Assembly (NCBI RefSeq): GCF_900111815.1
Contig: NZ_LT630004.1
Location: 1,846,293 to 1,910,292, forward strand
Reading direction: 5' to 3'
Origin: Bacillus massilinigeriensis
Lineage (GTDB): Bacteria; Bacillota; Bacilli; Bacillales; Cytobacillaceae
DNA length: 64,000 nucleotides
The number at the start of each line of letters is the position of its first letter. Position 1 is the stretch's first letter. Shown in pieces: positions 56,509-64,000 of the stretch. A program made the position numbers and the translations under genes. Under the pieces are notes generated by a model. That model worked only from the letters and a program-made list of their open reading frames with translations, was not told the DNA's origin and ran no database searches.

Positions 56509-57066
56509 TTAAGCACGGGAAACATAGGAAGATTCCGTCGTATTAATAATGAGTCTGTCGCCTTGATTCACGAAGAATGGAACCTGTACGATCAGGCCAG
56601 TTTCAAGTGTCGCAGGCTTTGTACCTCCGGAAGCTGTATCACCTTTAATTCCAGGTTCTGTTTCCGTCACTTCAAGCTCTACTGTATTTGGAAGTTCGAC
56701 ACCAAGTGTTTCACCATGGAACATCATGATGGAAACCTCCATGTTTTCCTTTAGAAACTTCAATTCGTATTCAATTGCACTTGCAGGCAATTCAATTTGC
56801 TCGTAGCTTTCATTATCCATAAATACATGCTGGTCGCCACTTGCATAAAGGTATTGCATTCTGCGGTTATCAATTTGAGCTTTTGCTACTTTTTCACCAG
56901 CACGGAAAGTTTTTTCTTGTATAGCACCATTTCTAAGATTACGAAGTTTGGAACGGACAAATGCGGCTCCTTTTCCTGGCTTGACGTGCTGGAAGTCCAT
57001 TACACGCCAAATGCCTCCATCTACTTCGATTGTTAATCCTGTACGGAAATCGTTAACAGAAATCAT
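56509..57066 (-). CDS. efp: Elongation factor P
   Basis: Relieves ribosome stalling at polyproline. The 185 residues form three beta-barrel domains; the tip lysine is Lys32 in [10 protein letters not shown], and the C-terminal signature is [18 protein letters not shown] 57066 behind ATAGGAGGA. It lies 19 bp after yqhT. Confidence 0.98.
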   Translation of the reverse strand: MISVNDFRTGLTIEVDGGIWRVMDFQHVKPGKGAAFVRSKLRNLRNGAIQEKTFRAGEKVAKAQIDNRRMQYLYASGDQHVFMDNESYEQIELPASAIEYELKFLKENMEVSIMMFHGETLGVELPNTVELEVTETEPGIKGDTASGGTKPATLETGLIVQVPFFVNQGDRLIINTTESSYVSRA

Positions 57067-57085
57067 GATAGTCCTCCTATATAGG

Positions 57086-58147
57086 TTAAAGAATGATGAG
57101 TTCTTTTGTAGAGTGAGTCAGCTTTTCATTGCCATCCTTTGTGATGATAGTATCATCTTCTATCCTGACACCACCTACATTAGGGATATAAATACCAGGC
57201 TCGACGGTGACAGCCATTCCAGGCTCGAGAACCGAATCTGATTTCATAGACAGACTCGGCCCTTCATGTACTTCAAGCCCTATTCCGTGTCCTGTGGAAT
57301 GCCCAAAGTATTCACCGTATCCCTTGCTGCTAATATAATCCCTTGTCAGCGCATCCGCTTCTCTGCCTGTCATACCCGGTTTAAGTCCCTGTAATCCGCG
57401 GAGCTGCGCTTCGCGAACAACCTCATAGATTTCACGGAGTTTTGCTGACGGCTCTCCAACAGCAACCGTACGAGTGATATCAGATATGTACCCATTATAA
57501 TATGCACCGTAATCCATTGTCACCAAGTCGCCGGTTTCAATTACCTTATTGCTAGCCACGCCATGGGGCAGGGCAGAACGGTAACCAGATGCCACAATGA
57601 TATCAAAGGAAGAAGAAACTGCTCCTTGCTTTCTCATAAAGAACTCCAGTTCATTGGAAACGTCCAGCTCTGTCACTCCGGGACGAATGAACTCAATGAT
57701 ATGCTCAAAAGCATGATCGGCAATCTCTGCCGCTTCCTTTAATATCTTAATCTCTGCATCAGTCTTTATCAAGCGCAACTTCTCAATTTCGTTTGAAACA
57801 GGAACAAGCTCAGCATCCGTTGCTTTTCCAAGCTCACGATAGGAAGCGAAAGTTGTATGGTCTTCTTCAAAACCGAGCCTTCCAACTCCTAGCTTCCCAC
57901 ATTGAATGCCTACTTCTTCAAGAAGCATGCTTGCTTGCTTTACAATCTCATATCCTTCGCATTGCTTCGCAGCCTGTTCAGTATATCTGAAATCGGTGAT
58001 GAACAGCGCTTTTTCCCCTGTTATTAATACTGCACCTGCAGAGCCAGTGAAGCCTGTCATATACCTGCGATTATAATCGCTGGCAATCAATATTGCATCG
58101 ACATCCAGTTCTTGAAAGCGACTCCTTAAACGTTCCAGTTTCCCCAT
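57086..58147 (-). CDS. yqhT: Xaa-Pro peptidase (M24, YqhT)
   Basis: Metallopeptidase that removes residues before proline. The 353-residue protein has a creatinase N-domain and a pita-bread catalytic domain with metal ligands in [18 protein letters not shown], the [15 protein letters not shown] histidines, VEPGIYIP and RIEDD. Its ATG shares an A with the aroQ stop (TGATG), indicating coupling. The adjacency to efp is conserved. Confidence 0.95.
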   Translation of the reverse strand: MGKLERLRSRFQELDVDAILIASDYNRRYMTGFTGSAGAVLITGEKALFITDFRYTEQAAKQCEGYEIVKQASMLLEEVGIQCGKLGVGRLGFEEDHTTFASYRELGKATDAELVPVSNEIEKLRLIKTDAEIKILKEAAEIADHAFEHIIEFIRPGVTELDVSNELEFFMRKQGAVSSSFDIIVASGYRSALPHGVASNKVIETGDLVTMDYGAYYNGYISDITRTVAVGEPSAKLREIYEVVREAQLRGLQGLKPGMTGREADALTRDYISSKGYGEYFGHSTGHGIGLEVHEGPSLSMKSDSVLEPGMAVTVEPGIYIPNVGGVRIEDDTIITKDGNEKLTHSTKELIIL

Positions 58148-58596
58148 CAGCTTTCCCTCTCCTTTATTATTTCTCTCAGTGCATCAATCGCTAGCTCGTA
58201 TCCTTTGAACCCAAGGCCGGAAATCTGGCCGGCGGCAACAGGCGCAATGACGGATGTATGTCGAAAAGACTCTCGTGCGTGAATATTCGAAATATGAACC
58301 TCAATAACAGGACAATTAATTCCTGCTACTGCATCTCTTATAGCATAACTATAATGCGTGAATGCTCCAGGGTTGAACACCACTCCAGATATTTTTGCAT
58401 CCATTGTGCTATGCAGTTTATCGATCAATTCACCTTCATGATTGGATTGAAAGCACTCCAAACCAAGTCCATACTCTAAAGCTCTTTTCTCCAAACTTTT
58501 CTCCAGCATTTCGAGCGTGCCGGCGCCATAAATACCAGGTTCCCTTTTTCCAAGCAGGTTCAAATTAGGGCCATTTAAAAGCATAATTTTCCTCAT
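58147..58596 (-). CDS. aroQ: 3-dehydroquinate dehydratase, type II
   Basis: Third step of the shikimate pathway. The 149-residue protein has LLNGPNLNLLGKREPGIYG with its active-site Arg and Tyr, NPGAFTHYSYAIRDA, and EVHISNIHARE with the catalytic histidine. ATG 58596 behind AGGTGAG. First gene of aroQ-yqhT-efp. Confidence 0.97.
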   Translation of the reverse strand: MRKIMLLNGPNLNLLGKREPGIYGAGTLEMLEKSLEKRALEYGLGLECFQSNHEGELIDKLHSTMDAKISGVVFNPGAFTHYSYAIRDAVAGINCPVIEVHISNIHARESFRHTSVIAPVAAGQISGLGFKGYELAIDALREIIKERES

Positions 58597-58617
58597 TTTT
58601 TCTCACCTGCTAAAAAA

Positions 58618-58640
58618 AGAATGTTCAATAAGAACATTCT
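58618..58640 (-). terminator. Terminator of yqhR
   Basis: AGAATGTTC / GAACATTCT stem with seven T on the minus strand. Confidence 0.88.
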
Positions 58641-58667
58641 ACCATAACCTTTTTCTGCAGCAACAGC

Positions 58668-59195
58668 CTATTCTGTTTCTTGTGGAGCAGCAGCTGTATT
58701 ATTTTTTTCTCTGTATTGCAATTCATTTTCCTCGAACGAGATAGAATAACCAACAAACACACCATAGAGCAAGTAAAAACAAACGGATGTAACAAGCGTG
58801 TTCCTTGATAAATCAGAAATCGGCTTGATCCCTGGGAAAACAGGATTGAGTACATAAAAAACCAGCAGGAATAATAACAAACCAAAAATGGCGCCTCCCC
58901 ACATGCTTTTTACTTTCCTCATTGTCCAGTAATAAACAAAAGCCACACCGATCGATATAATTCCTAAAGCAATAATAGAAAACACCGTCCCAATCCAACC
59001 TTTCTTCCAGGCTCCGAATGCCCACGGTTCAAGAAGCACATTCACCCTTACATCCGTGAAATTTAAATAATGGGCAAACTGCGCAAGCGAGCTCCATAGT
59101 AATCCTCCAAACAATCCTGTGACAGCTACCATTGCGACCATCGACATCGGCTTTTCATGCTGTTCTTGCTCTAGCTTTCTCTTTTCCTGATCCAT
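58668..59195 (-). CDS. yqhR: YqhR-like membrane protein
   Basis: Membrane protein of 175 residues with four predicted helices (SMVAMVAVTGLFGGLLW, TVFSIIALGIISIGVAF, AIFGLLLFLLVFYVLNP, TSVCFYLLYGVFVGYSI) and charged ends. Function is unknown. ATG 59195 lies 7 nt behind CGGAGG; an ATG two codons earlier abuts it. Divergent from yqhQ, as in B. subtilis. Confidence 0.88.
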   Translation of the reverse strand: MDQEKRKLEQEQHEKPMSMVAMVAVTGLFGGLLWSSLAQFAHYLNFTDVRVNVLLEPWAFGAWKKGWIGTVFSIIALGIISIGVAFVYYWTMRKVKSMWGGAIFGLLLFLLVFYVLNPVFPGIKPISDLSRNTLVTSVCFYLLYGVFVGYSISFEENELQYREKNNTAAAPQETE

Positions 59196-59389
59196 TTGCA
59201 TACCTCCGTCTTTATCATCTTTTGTATATAAGGTTTTCCACTTTGGCATGGATATAGTCGCTTTATTTCCATGCCTTTGCATTTACACAATGTTGTTATA
59301 GAGGTTTTTCCGTTTTTTTAGTAAGATGTAGATAAGGGTTAGATTTTTTAATTAAATCCCTTGCAGACCATAAATAGGCTGGTGTATAC

Positions 59390-60334
59390 ATGTCCAAAAA
59401 ACAAAACCCGGTATATGGCGGCCAGGCAGTTGTCGAAGGCGTCATGTTTGGCGGAAAAAACCTTACTGTTACCGCTGTAAGAAGAAAAGACGATACCATT
59501 GAATATTTCGAATTGCCGAGGAAGGTAAACCCCTCTCTTGCAGCACTGAAAAAGATTCCTTTCATTCGTGGCATCGTCGCCATAATCGAGGCCAGTGCAA
59601 ATGGATCAAAGCACTTGAATTTTTCTTCAGAGAGATATGACCTCGATCCTTCTGAGAAAGTGGAAGAGAACGAGGAAAAGGGTTCAAAGCTTTCGATGAT
59701 TCTAGGTGTTGCAACGATCGGCGTAATCTCCTTCCTGCTAGGAAAATTTCTTTTCACGCTTATTCCTGTTTTCCTTGCAGCATTAACTAAGCCTATCTTC
59801 CCTGGACACACTGCTCAAATCATGTTAGAGAGCCTTTTTAAGCTTTTCCTTCTACTGGCTTATATTTACTTTGTTTCGCTAACACCAATTGTAAAAAGAG
59901 TGTTTCAATATCACGGGGCAGAGCATAAAGTAATTAATGCATATGAGAACGGAAAAGAATTAACTGTTGCGAATGTACAGGCGGAGTCGAGACTCCACTA
60001 CCGTTGTGGAAGCAGCTTTATACTCTTCACGGTAATTGTCGGAATGTTCCTTTACTTTCTTGTACCAACCGACCCTCTCCTGGTCAGAGTGTTAACGAGA
60101 ATCGCATTGATTCCAGTCGTCCTTGGAATTTCCTTTGAAGTCTTGCAGTTGACGAACAAAGTGCGAGCTATCCCAGGATTGAAATATTTAGGATTACCAG
60201 GCTTATGGCTCCAGCTCCTTACGACAAAAGATCCTGATGACAAACAAGTAGAAGTTGCCATATCTTCATTTCACATGCTTTTAAAAAAGGAAAAAGAAGC
60301 AGGAATAGCAGAAGAATCTGAAGAAATTGTATAA
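59390..60334 (+). CDS. yqhQ: YqhQ-like DUF1385 membrane protein
   Basis: A 314-residue DUF1385 protein. The N-terminal YGGQAVVEGVMFGG signature precedes a membrane part with about four helices and the conserved VFQYHGAEHKVINAYENG and ESRLHYRCGSSF motifs. The His/Glu and Cys residues suggest metal or redox chemistry, unproven. ATG 59390 has only a weak AGGCTGGTG ribosome site. It is followed by yqhP on the same strand. Confidence 0.9.
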   Translation: MSKKQNPVYGGQAVVEGVMFGGKNLTVTAVRRKDDTIEYFELPRKVNPSLAALKKIPFIRGIVAIIEASANGSKHLNFSSERYDLDPSEKVEENEEKGSKLSMILGVATIGVISFLLGKFLFTLIPVFLAALTKPIFPGHTAQIMLESLFKLFLLLAYIYFVSLTPIVKRVFQYHGAEHKVINAYENGKELTVANVQAESRLHYRCGSSFILFTVIVGMFLYFLVPTDPLLVRVLTRIALIPVVLGISFEVLQLTNKVRAIPGLKYLGLPGLWLQLLTTKDPDDKQVEVAISSFHMLLKKEKEAGIAEESEEIV

Positions 60335-60400
60335 TGTAAGAACTTATTTAGTTTAAAAGCGTGAAAAATTGCTCATGATGCTCATAGGGAGGTGGCTTTC

Positions 60401-60769
60401 TTGTACAATCGAACTTCTTTTTATGTCGTGTTTGGCCTGATTATTCTTGCGGTGATTGGAGTGGCGCAGAGCCTCTTTGAAAATCCCTTTGCTCTTCTGC
60501 AGACAGTCGGGGGGGTCATGTTGGTTGCTGCAATCGTTTTTCTTATTATCAATCGCTTTTCCAAAGCTAACCCTATGAAGCAAGAGCAGCGTTCTTTCCA
60601 TAAAGCGGCAAAGCAGTCGAAGAAACGTTTCCAAGCGAAAAATCATTCCCCTTCACCGAAGCGAACTTCTGTCGGTTCGCTCTCTGCAGCTAGAAAAAAG
60701 AAGGATTCGCCACATTTGACAGTAATAGAAGGAAAAAAAGGAAAGAAAAAAAATCGGGCCTCTTTCTAG
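60401..60769 (+). CDS. yqhP: SA1362-family small membrane protein (YqhP-like)
   Basis: A 122-residue protein with two N-terminal helices (FYVVFGLIILAVIGVAQSL and GGVMLVAAIVFLIIN) and a strongly basic cytoplasmic tail rich in Lys, Arg and Ser. TTG 60401 is 8 nt behind GGGAGG, whereas GTG 60392 overlaps that site, so TTG was chosen. Function unknown; the order yqhQ-yqhP is conserved. Confidence 0.85.
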   Translation: MYNRTSFYVVFGLIILAVIGVAQSLFENPFALLQTVGGVMLVAAIVFLIINRFSKANPMKQEQRSFHKAAKQSKKRFQAKNHSPSPKRTSVGSLSAARKKKDSPHLTVIEGKKGKKKNRASF

Positions 60770-60782
60770 CCCGATTTTTTAT
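60751..60782. terminator. Bidirectional terminator yqhP / patatin
   Basis: AAATCGGGC / GCCCGATTT stem with T-run right and A-run left, overlapping the yqhP stop codon. Confidence 0.92.
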
Positions 60783-60788
60783 TAATGT

Positions 60789-61673
60789 TCAATAACACCA
60801 CTTCCGCAGGAACTGCTGAGCACAGTTTCGTCCAAGCTGTTTCAGTTGTTCTTTTTTCTCATCTGACATCCCAAAATCGGTGAATGAAACTCCTTCGACA
60901 GGAACAAAAATAATATTCTTTTCATGCCGCCGTGAAATGTACCTTGAATCATGTGCATCCTTCATTGTTTCAAATAAGGCTTCAAACATATGGACCGCAT
61001 TGCTGATTTTATGCCGCGGATGCTCCTGAAGGTTATGACTCAGTCTAATGCCGATAACAGGACGAACTTTTTTCACATTTTCCTTATCGAAAAGCCACAT
61101 TGGAAAATTACTTAACACTCCCCCATCGACAATTATATTATTTCCGATTGGATCCTTTATTTTTACTGGTTCGAAAAAAAAGGGAAGACTACAGCTCATC
61201 CGGATTGCTTTTGCTACTGAAAATCTCCTAGGATCCAATCCATATTTCGGGAGGTCATCCGGGATAATCATCAACCTGCCGTTCGTCAAATCAGATGCTA
61301 CTACCCTCAATGTTTCTGGATGAAGATCACCAAATGTTCTAAGCCCTTTTGCTGCAAGTTTTTCCTGTATCCACCGTTCCAGCTCCGCTCCTTTATAAAG
61401 ACCGAGCCTCCAATAAAGCAACAGCCACTTTGCGAAAGGCAAAGGAAAAAGGTTATTTCGCAAATCCATAAATCGTTTTAAATCCATTTCATCCACAAGC
61501 TTTCCAGCTTCCCTTGCTGTATATCCTGCTGCAAGCATTGCTGCAATCATGGACCCTGCACTTGTACCTGCCATACGCTTAAAGCGAAAACCTTGTTTCT
61601 CAATCGCTTCACAAGCTCCTATAAGCGCGTAGCCTTTGATTCCTCCACCTGAAAACACCCCGTCTATATACAT
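60789..61673 (-). CDS. yqhO: Patatin-like phospholipase (YqhO)
   Basis: Predicted acyl hydrolase. The 294-residue protein has the oxyanion loop SGGGIKGYALIG, the nucleophile elbow GTSAG near residue 38, and the catalytic Asp in DGGVLSNFP. No signal peptide is present, so it probably acts on the inner membrane face. ATG 61673 has a modest GAGTGA ribosome site. It is the last gene in the B. subtilis-like order, after which synteny breaks. Confidence 0.92.
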   Translation of the reverse strand: MYIDGVFSGGGIKGYALIGACEAIEKQGFRFKRMAGTSAGSMIAAMLAAGYTAREAGKLVDEMDLKRFMDLRNNLFPLPFAKWLLLYWRLGLYKGAELERWIQEKLAAKGLRTFGDLHPETLRVVASDLTNGRLMIIPDDLPKYGLDPRRFSVAKAIRMSCSLPFFFEPVKIKDPIGNNIIVDGGVLSNFPMWLFDKENVKKVRPVIGIRLSHNLQEHPRHKISNAVHMFEALFETMKDAHDSRYISRRHEKNIIFVPVEGVSFTDFGMSDEKKEQLKQLGRNCAQQFLRKWCY

Positions 61674-61770
61674 GAACGTTCACTCCCATCAGAAACGTCA
61701 TGTTACATCTTTAAGCGAGGTATCTAAAAAATAGTACGGTGTCCAGGCATAATGATGCACTTTTTAACGG

Positions 61771-62796
61771 TTAAGTGAAATATTGGACTTCCGCGCGAGG
61801 GAAGCTTTCTTTAATATAGCCGCGAATTACGCGCTCCAATTCCTCTGCTTCCGAGCTTGGATAAACATACTTTCCAATTCCATACCTACCCCACTTATAT
61901 TTTCTTTTTTCTTCATCCATTTCCAGCTTAGTCTTCGGATATCTTTTCATAATCACTTTTTTGGCCGGTTTAGTAAAGCGATGCTGAATTAATTCAAACG
62001 TAAGTCCAGCTGTATCGACACCTTTCAAAGAGTCACTCAACCGCTGAAACAATTCTTCATAGCCTTCTTTCCATCCATCATGCCTGTATATCGGTGCAAC
62101 AATAAATCCTAATGGGTAGCCTGCAGCAGCAACCTTTCTCGCTGCTTCCAGCCTCTCCTCGAACGAAGAAGTTCCCGGTTCAAAGTTCTTTATCACATAT
62201 CTGCTATTCACACTGAACCGGAAATGCGTTTTTCCGTTATGTGCTGCATCCAACAAGTGATCGACATGGTGATATTTAGTTACGAATCTCAGCCGACCGT
62301 ATTCTGTTTCTCCAATGAACTCAATGGCTTTCTTCAGTGAATGCGTAAGGTGATCGATTCCAACAATGTCCGAGGTACAAGCCGCTTCAAACCGTGTGAT
62401 TTCAGGTAGTCTTTCTTCCATATATTTGCTGGCCTGAGCGAAAATCTCATCAAGGTTTACATACGTTCTGATGTAAGGTTTACTTCCTAGGGTAGTCTGC
62501 AAATAACAATAGTGGCAATGGCCCATGCAACCTGTTGCCAGCGGGATAGCGTACTCTGCTGATGGTTTGGAGGAATCAAATTTAAGGGTGCGCCTTACCC
62601 CGACTACTAGTGTAGATTTTGCTGTCCGATACTGCTGAAGTTCTGTATCTCCAGGTATACCTCTTACCTGGTTATGTGACGTCGTCTCTCTGATCTCCAC
62701 CCCCATCTTTTCGAACTTATCTTTCAGTTCTTGACCAAGCTCATACTGAAGTGCCTGCGGTTCAATATATACAAGTTGCGGTACGAAAGGCTTCAT
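61771..62796 (-). CDS. splB: Spore photoproduct lyase
   Basis: Radical SAM enzyme that repairs 5-thyminyl-5,6-dihydrothymine in UV-damaged spore DNA during germination. The 341-residue protein has the cluster motif C90-MGH-C94-HY-C97 and the conserved hydrogen-donor cysteine Cys140 (EAACTSDIVG). ATG 62796 behind AGGGAGATGAG. No splA-like regulator precedes it, unlike B. subtilis. A sigma-G type promoter lies 30-60 bp upstream. Confidence 0.97.
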   Translation of the reverse strand: MKPFVPQLVYIEPQALQYELGQELKDKFEKMGVEIRETTSHNQVRGIPGDTELQQYRTAKSTLVVGVRRTLKFDSSKPSAEYAIPLATGCMGHCHYCYLQTTLGSKPYIRTYVNLDEIFAQASKYMEERLPEITRFEAACTSDIVGIDHLTHSLKKAIEFIGETEYGRLRFVTKYHHVDHLLDAAHNGKTHFRFSVNSRYVIKNFEPGTSSFEERLEAARKVAAAGYPLGFIVAPIYRHDGWKEGYEELFQRLSDSLKGVDTAGLTFELIQHRFTKPAKKVIMKRYPKTKLEMDEEKRKYKWGRYGIGKYVYPSSEAEELERVIRGYIKESFPRAEVQYFT

Positions 62797-62828
62797 TTTT
62801 CTCTCATCTCCCTATAATCTCTTACCCT

Positions 62829-62857
62829 TAGTATGGTCAGGAAGCAAAGTTTCATGT
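62829..62857 (-). promoter_or_regulatory. Sigma-G type promoter of splB
   Basis: Minus strand ACATG (62853-62857), 17-nt spacer, CATACTA (62829-62835). The -10 is a perfect forespore consensus; the -35 misses only its first base. Confidence 0.72.
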
Positions 62858-62943
62858 TGGCGGTAACAGAAAAGCAGCACAACAAAATATAGGGAGACAG
62901 CTCTAGGCAGGATTGAAGAATAATACCAAAAAAACAAACAAAT

Positions 62944-62978
62944 AAAGGAGTTCGGAAAATATCATTCCGAACTCCTTT
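62944..62978 (-). terminator. Terminator of nrdJ
   Basis: Perfect 14-bp stem AAAGGAGTTCGGAA / TTCCGAACTCCTTT, with tail TATTTGTTTG on the minus strand. Confidence 0.9.
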
Positions 62979-63003
62979 ATTAAAGCATTTTGCTTTACTT
63001 CTC

Positions 63004-64000
63004 TTATAAGCCGCATTTAAGCTGGGCATTGCAGTTCGTGCAAGTGTTGCAGCCGCCGATCTCTTTCACAGTACCTTTACGGCACACAGGGCAAGTGTTT
63101 CCGACTTCAGAGCCTATCGTTACATTCGTAGACCGAAGTTCGCTGATTGTATCAACAAGGACTACGTGCTGCTTTGCTTTTTCTGTTTTAGTAGTGCTTT
63201 CTTCAAAGGAATTTTCCTCTGCTTTCAATGTCAGCACTTGGGTATCTCTAGAACCATCTACATAGACAGTTCCCCCTTTTGCTCCGCCTTTATATAGACG
63301 CTCGTAAACTTTTTCCACTTGCTCTACACTGTAACCTTTTGGTGCATTCACCGTTTTACTGATAGAGCTGTCAATCCATCGCTGAATTACACATTGTACA
63401 TCAGCATGTGCTTCTGGTTTCAGCTCCATTGCAGTTACAAACCAGTGAGGCAAGTTCTCAGAATCAGCTTCTGGATGCTTATCGAGGTATTCTTGAACGA
63501 TATCTGCCTTTACTTCGATAAACTTACCGAGGCGTCCGCTCCTGAAATAAGAGAATGAAAAATAAGGTTCCAGGCCAGTTGATACGCCAACCATCGTTCC
63601 TGTGGATCCTGTCGGTGCAACCGTAAGCAAATGAGAGTTCCTGATTCCATGCTCTAAAACGGATTCCCTAATATCTTCCGGCATTTTCTGCATGAATCCA
63701 GTTTCGATGAAAGCATTGCGTAATCGGTTTGTCTCCTCCACGCTTTCTCCGACAAGGAATGGGAAGCTGCCTTTCTCTTTCGCCAGTTCAATAGATGCGC
63801 GGTATGCGGTTGTTGCAATCGTTTCAAATACCTTGTCCACTAATTCATTGCCCTTTTCAGAGCCATATTCCGTTTCGCAGTAAATCAAAAGATCATGCAG
63901 ACCCATAACACCCAAACCAACACGTCTCTCTCCAAGAGCTTGGTGCTTGTTGTCTTTAAGGAAGTATGGAGTTGCATCGATGACATTATCCTGCATCCGA
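63004..64000 (-). CDS. nrdJ: B12-dependent ribonucleotide reductase, C-terminal part (5' end beyond window)
   Basis: Class II reductase making deoxyribonucleotides with adenosylcobalamin. The visible 331 codons hold the end of the catalytic barrel, including the phosphate-binding loop LTVAPTGSTGTMVG and GLEPYFSFSY, then a linker and a Cys-rich tail. The tail has CPVC, CNTCTNC and a terminal KCGL, typical of the redox/zinc module of NrdJ. The N-terminal half and radical-site cysteine lie outside. With mutAB this makes B12 important to the organism. Confidence 0.93.
   Translation of the reverse strand, partial: RMQDNVIDATPYFLKDNKHQALGERRVGLGVMGLHDLLIYCETEYGSEKGNELVDKVFETIATTAYRASIELAKEKGSFPFLVGESVEETNRLRNAFIETGFMQKMPEDIRESVLEHGIRNSHLLTVAPTGSTGTMVGVSTGLEPYFSFSYFRSGRLGKFIEVKADIVQEYLDKHPEADSENLPHWFVTAMELKPEAHADVQCVIQRWIDSSISKTVNAPKGYSVEQVEKVYERLYKGGAKGGTVYVDGSRDTQVLTLKAEENSFEESTTKTEKAKQHVVLVDTISELRSTNVTIGSEVGNTCPVCRKGTVKEIGGCNTCTNCNAQLKCGL

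Noticed and set aside
62793-63029. Open frame of 78 codons between splB and nrdJ with a hydrophobic stretch, considered as splA
   Set aside because: It runs through the nrdJ terminator and the splB promoter, has no ribosome site and does not resemble SplA.

Overview
The window reads as a chromosomal segment of an endospore-forming Bacillaceae bacterium (Bacillus-like, moderate G+C). Three things point to this: near-complete synteny with the yqjP-to-yqhO arm of the Bacillus subtilis map, strong AGGAGG-type ribosome binding sites, and spo0A, spoIVB, the eight-gene spoIIIA operon and splB. It is not B. subtilis. It has a methylmalonyl-CoA mutase system, a coenzyme B12-dependent ribonucleotide reductase and several local replacements. 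Most genes lie on the minus strand. No rRNA, tRNA, prophage, insertion sequence or CRISPR array was found.

Layout. 1-6.6 kb: partial MBL hydrolase (yqjP-like), a proline T-box with proI, namA, rnz, zwf, a cyclase-family gene and a zinc-ribbon protein. 6.7-7.3 kb: a 151-bp tandem repeat running into the gndA stop codon. 7.3-18.4 kb: gndA, polYB, a CheW-like gene with an in-frame mini-ORF behind it, a peptidase, pccB-mce, prli42 (too short for routine calling), yqjA, the artPQM amino-acid transporter and brxB. 18.6-34.8 kb: meaB, mutB, mutA, then the branched-chain keto-acid operon ptb-bcd-buk-lpdV-bkdAA-bkdAB-bkdB behind a near-perfect sigma-54 promoter, its activator bkdR, and yqzF. 34.8-50.1 kb: glpQ-like gene, spo0A, spoIVB, recN, argR, tlyA, dxs, ispA, xseB, xseA, folD, nusB, asp23-like, accC, accB. 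50.3-64 kb: spoIIIAH-AA, a small hydrophilic ORF, a SIMPL-domain gene, efp, yqhT, aroQ, yqhR, yqhQ, yqhP, a patatin, splB and the 3' part of nrdJ.

How it works together. The bkd operon turns valine, isoleucine and leucine keto acids into acyl-CoA. Isoleucine and valine give propionyl-CoA, which PccB, epimerase, MutAB and the chaperone MeaB can take to succinyl-CoA. The mutase and NrdJ both depend on B12. The dxs/ispA/xse/folD/nusB/acc block is housekeeping. The spo0A, spoIVB, spoIIIA and splB genes carry recognisable sigma-H, sigma-E and sigma-G type promoters where expected.

No wholly new multi-gene system is evident. The least explained items are the 151-bp repeat fused to gndA, a 79-nt hairpin ahead of xseA, the CheW-like gene with its trailing mini-ORF, an ATT-initiated spoIIIAD, a 51-residue unknown protein opposite spoIIIAA, and a metal-ligand substitution in the first gene. 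At least ten genes appear to start with TTG.
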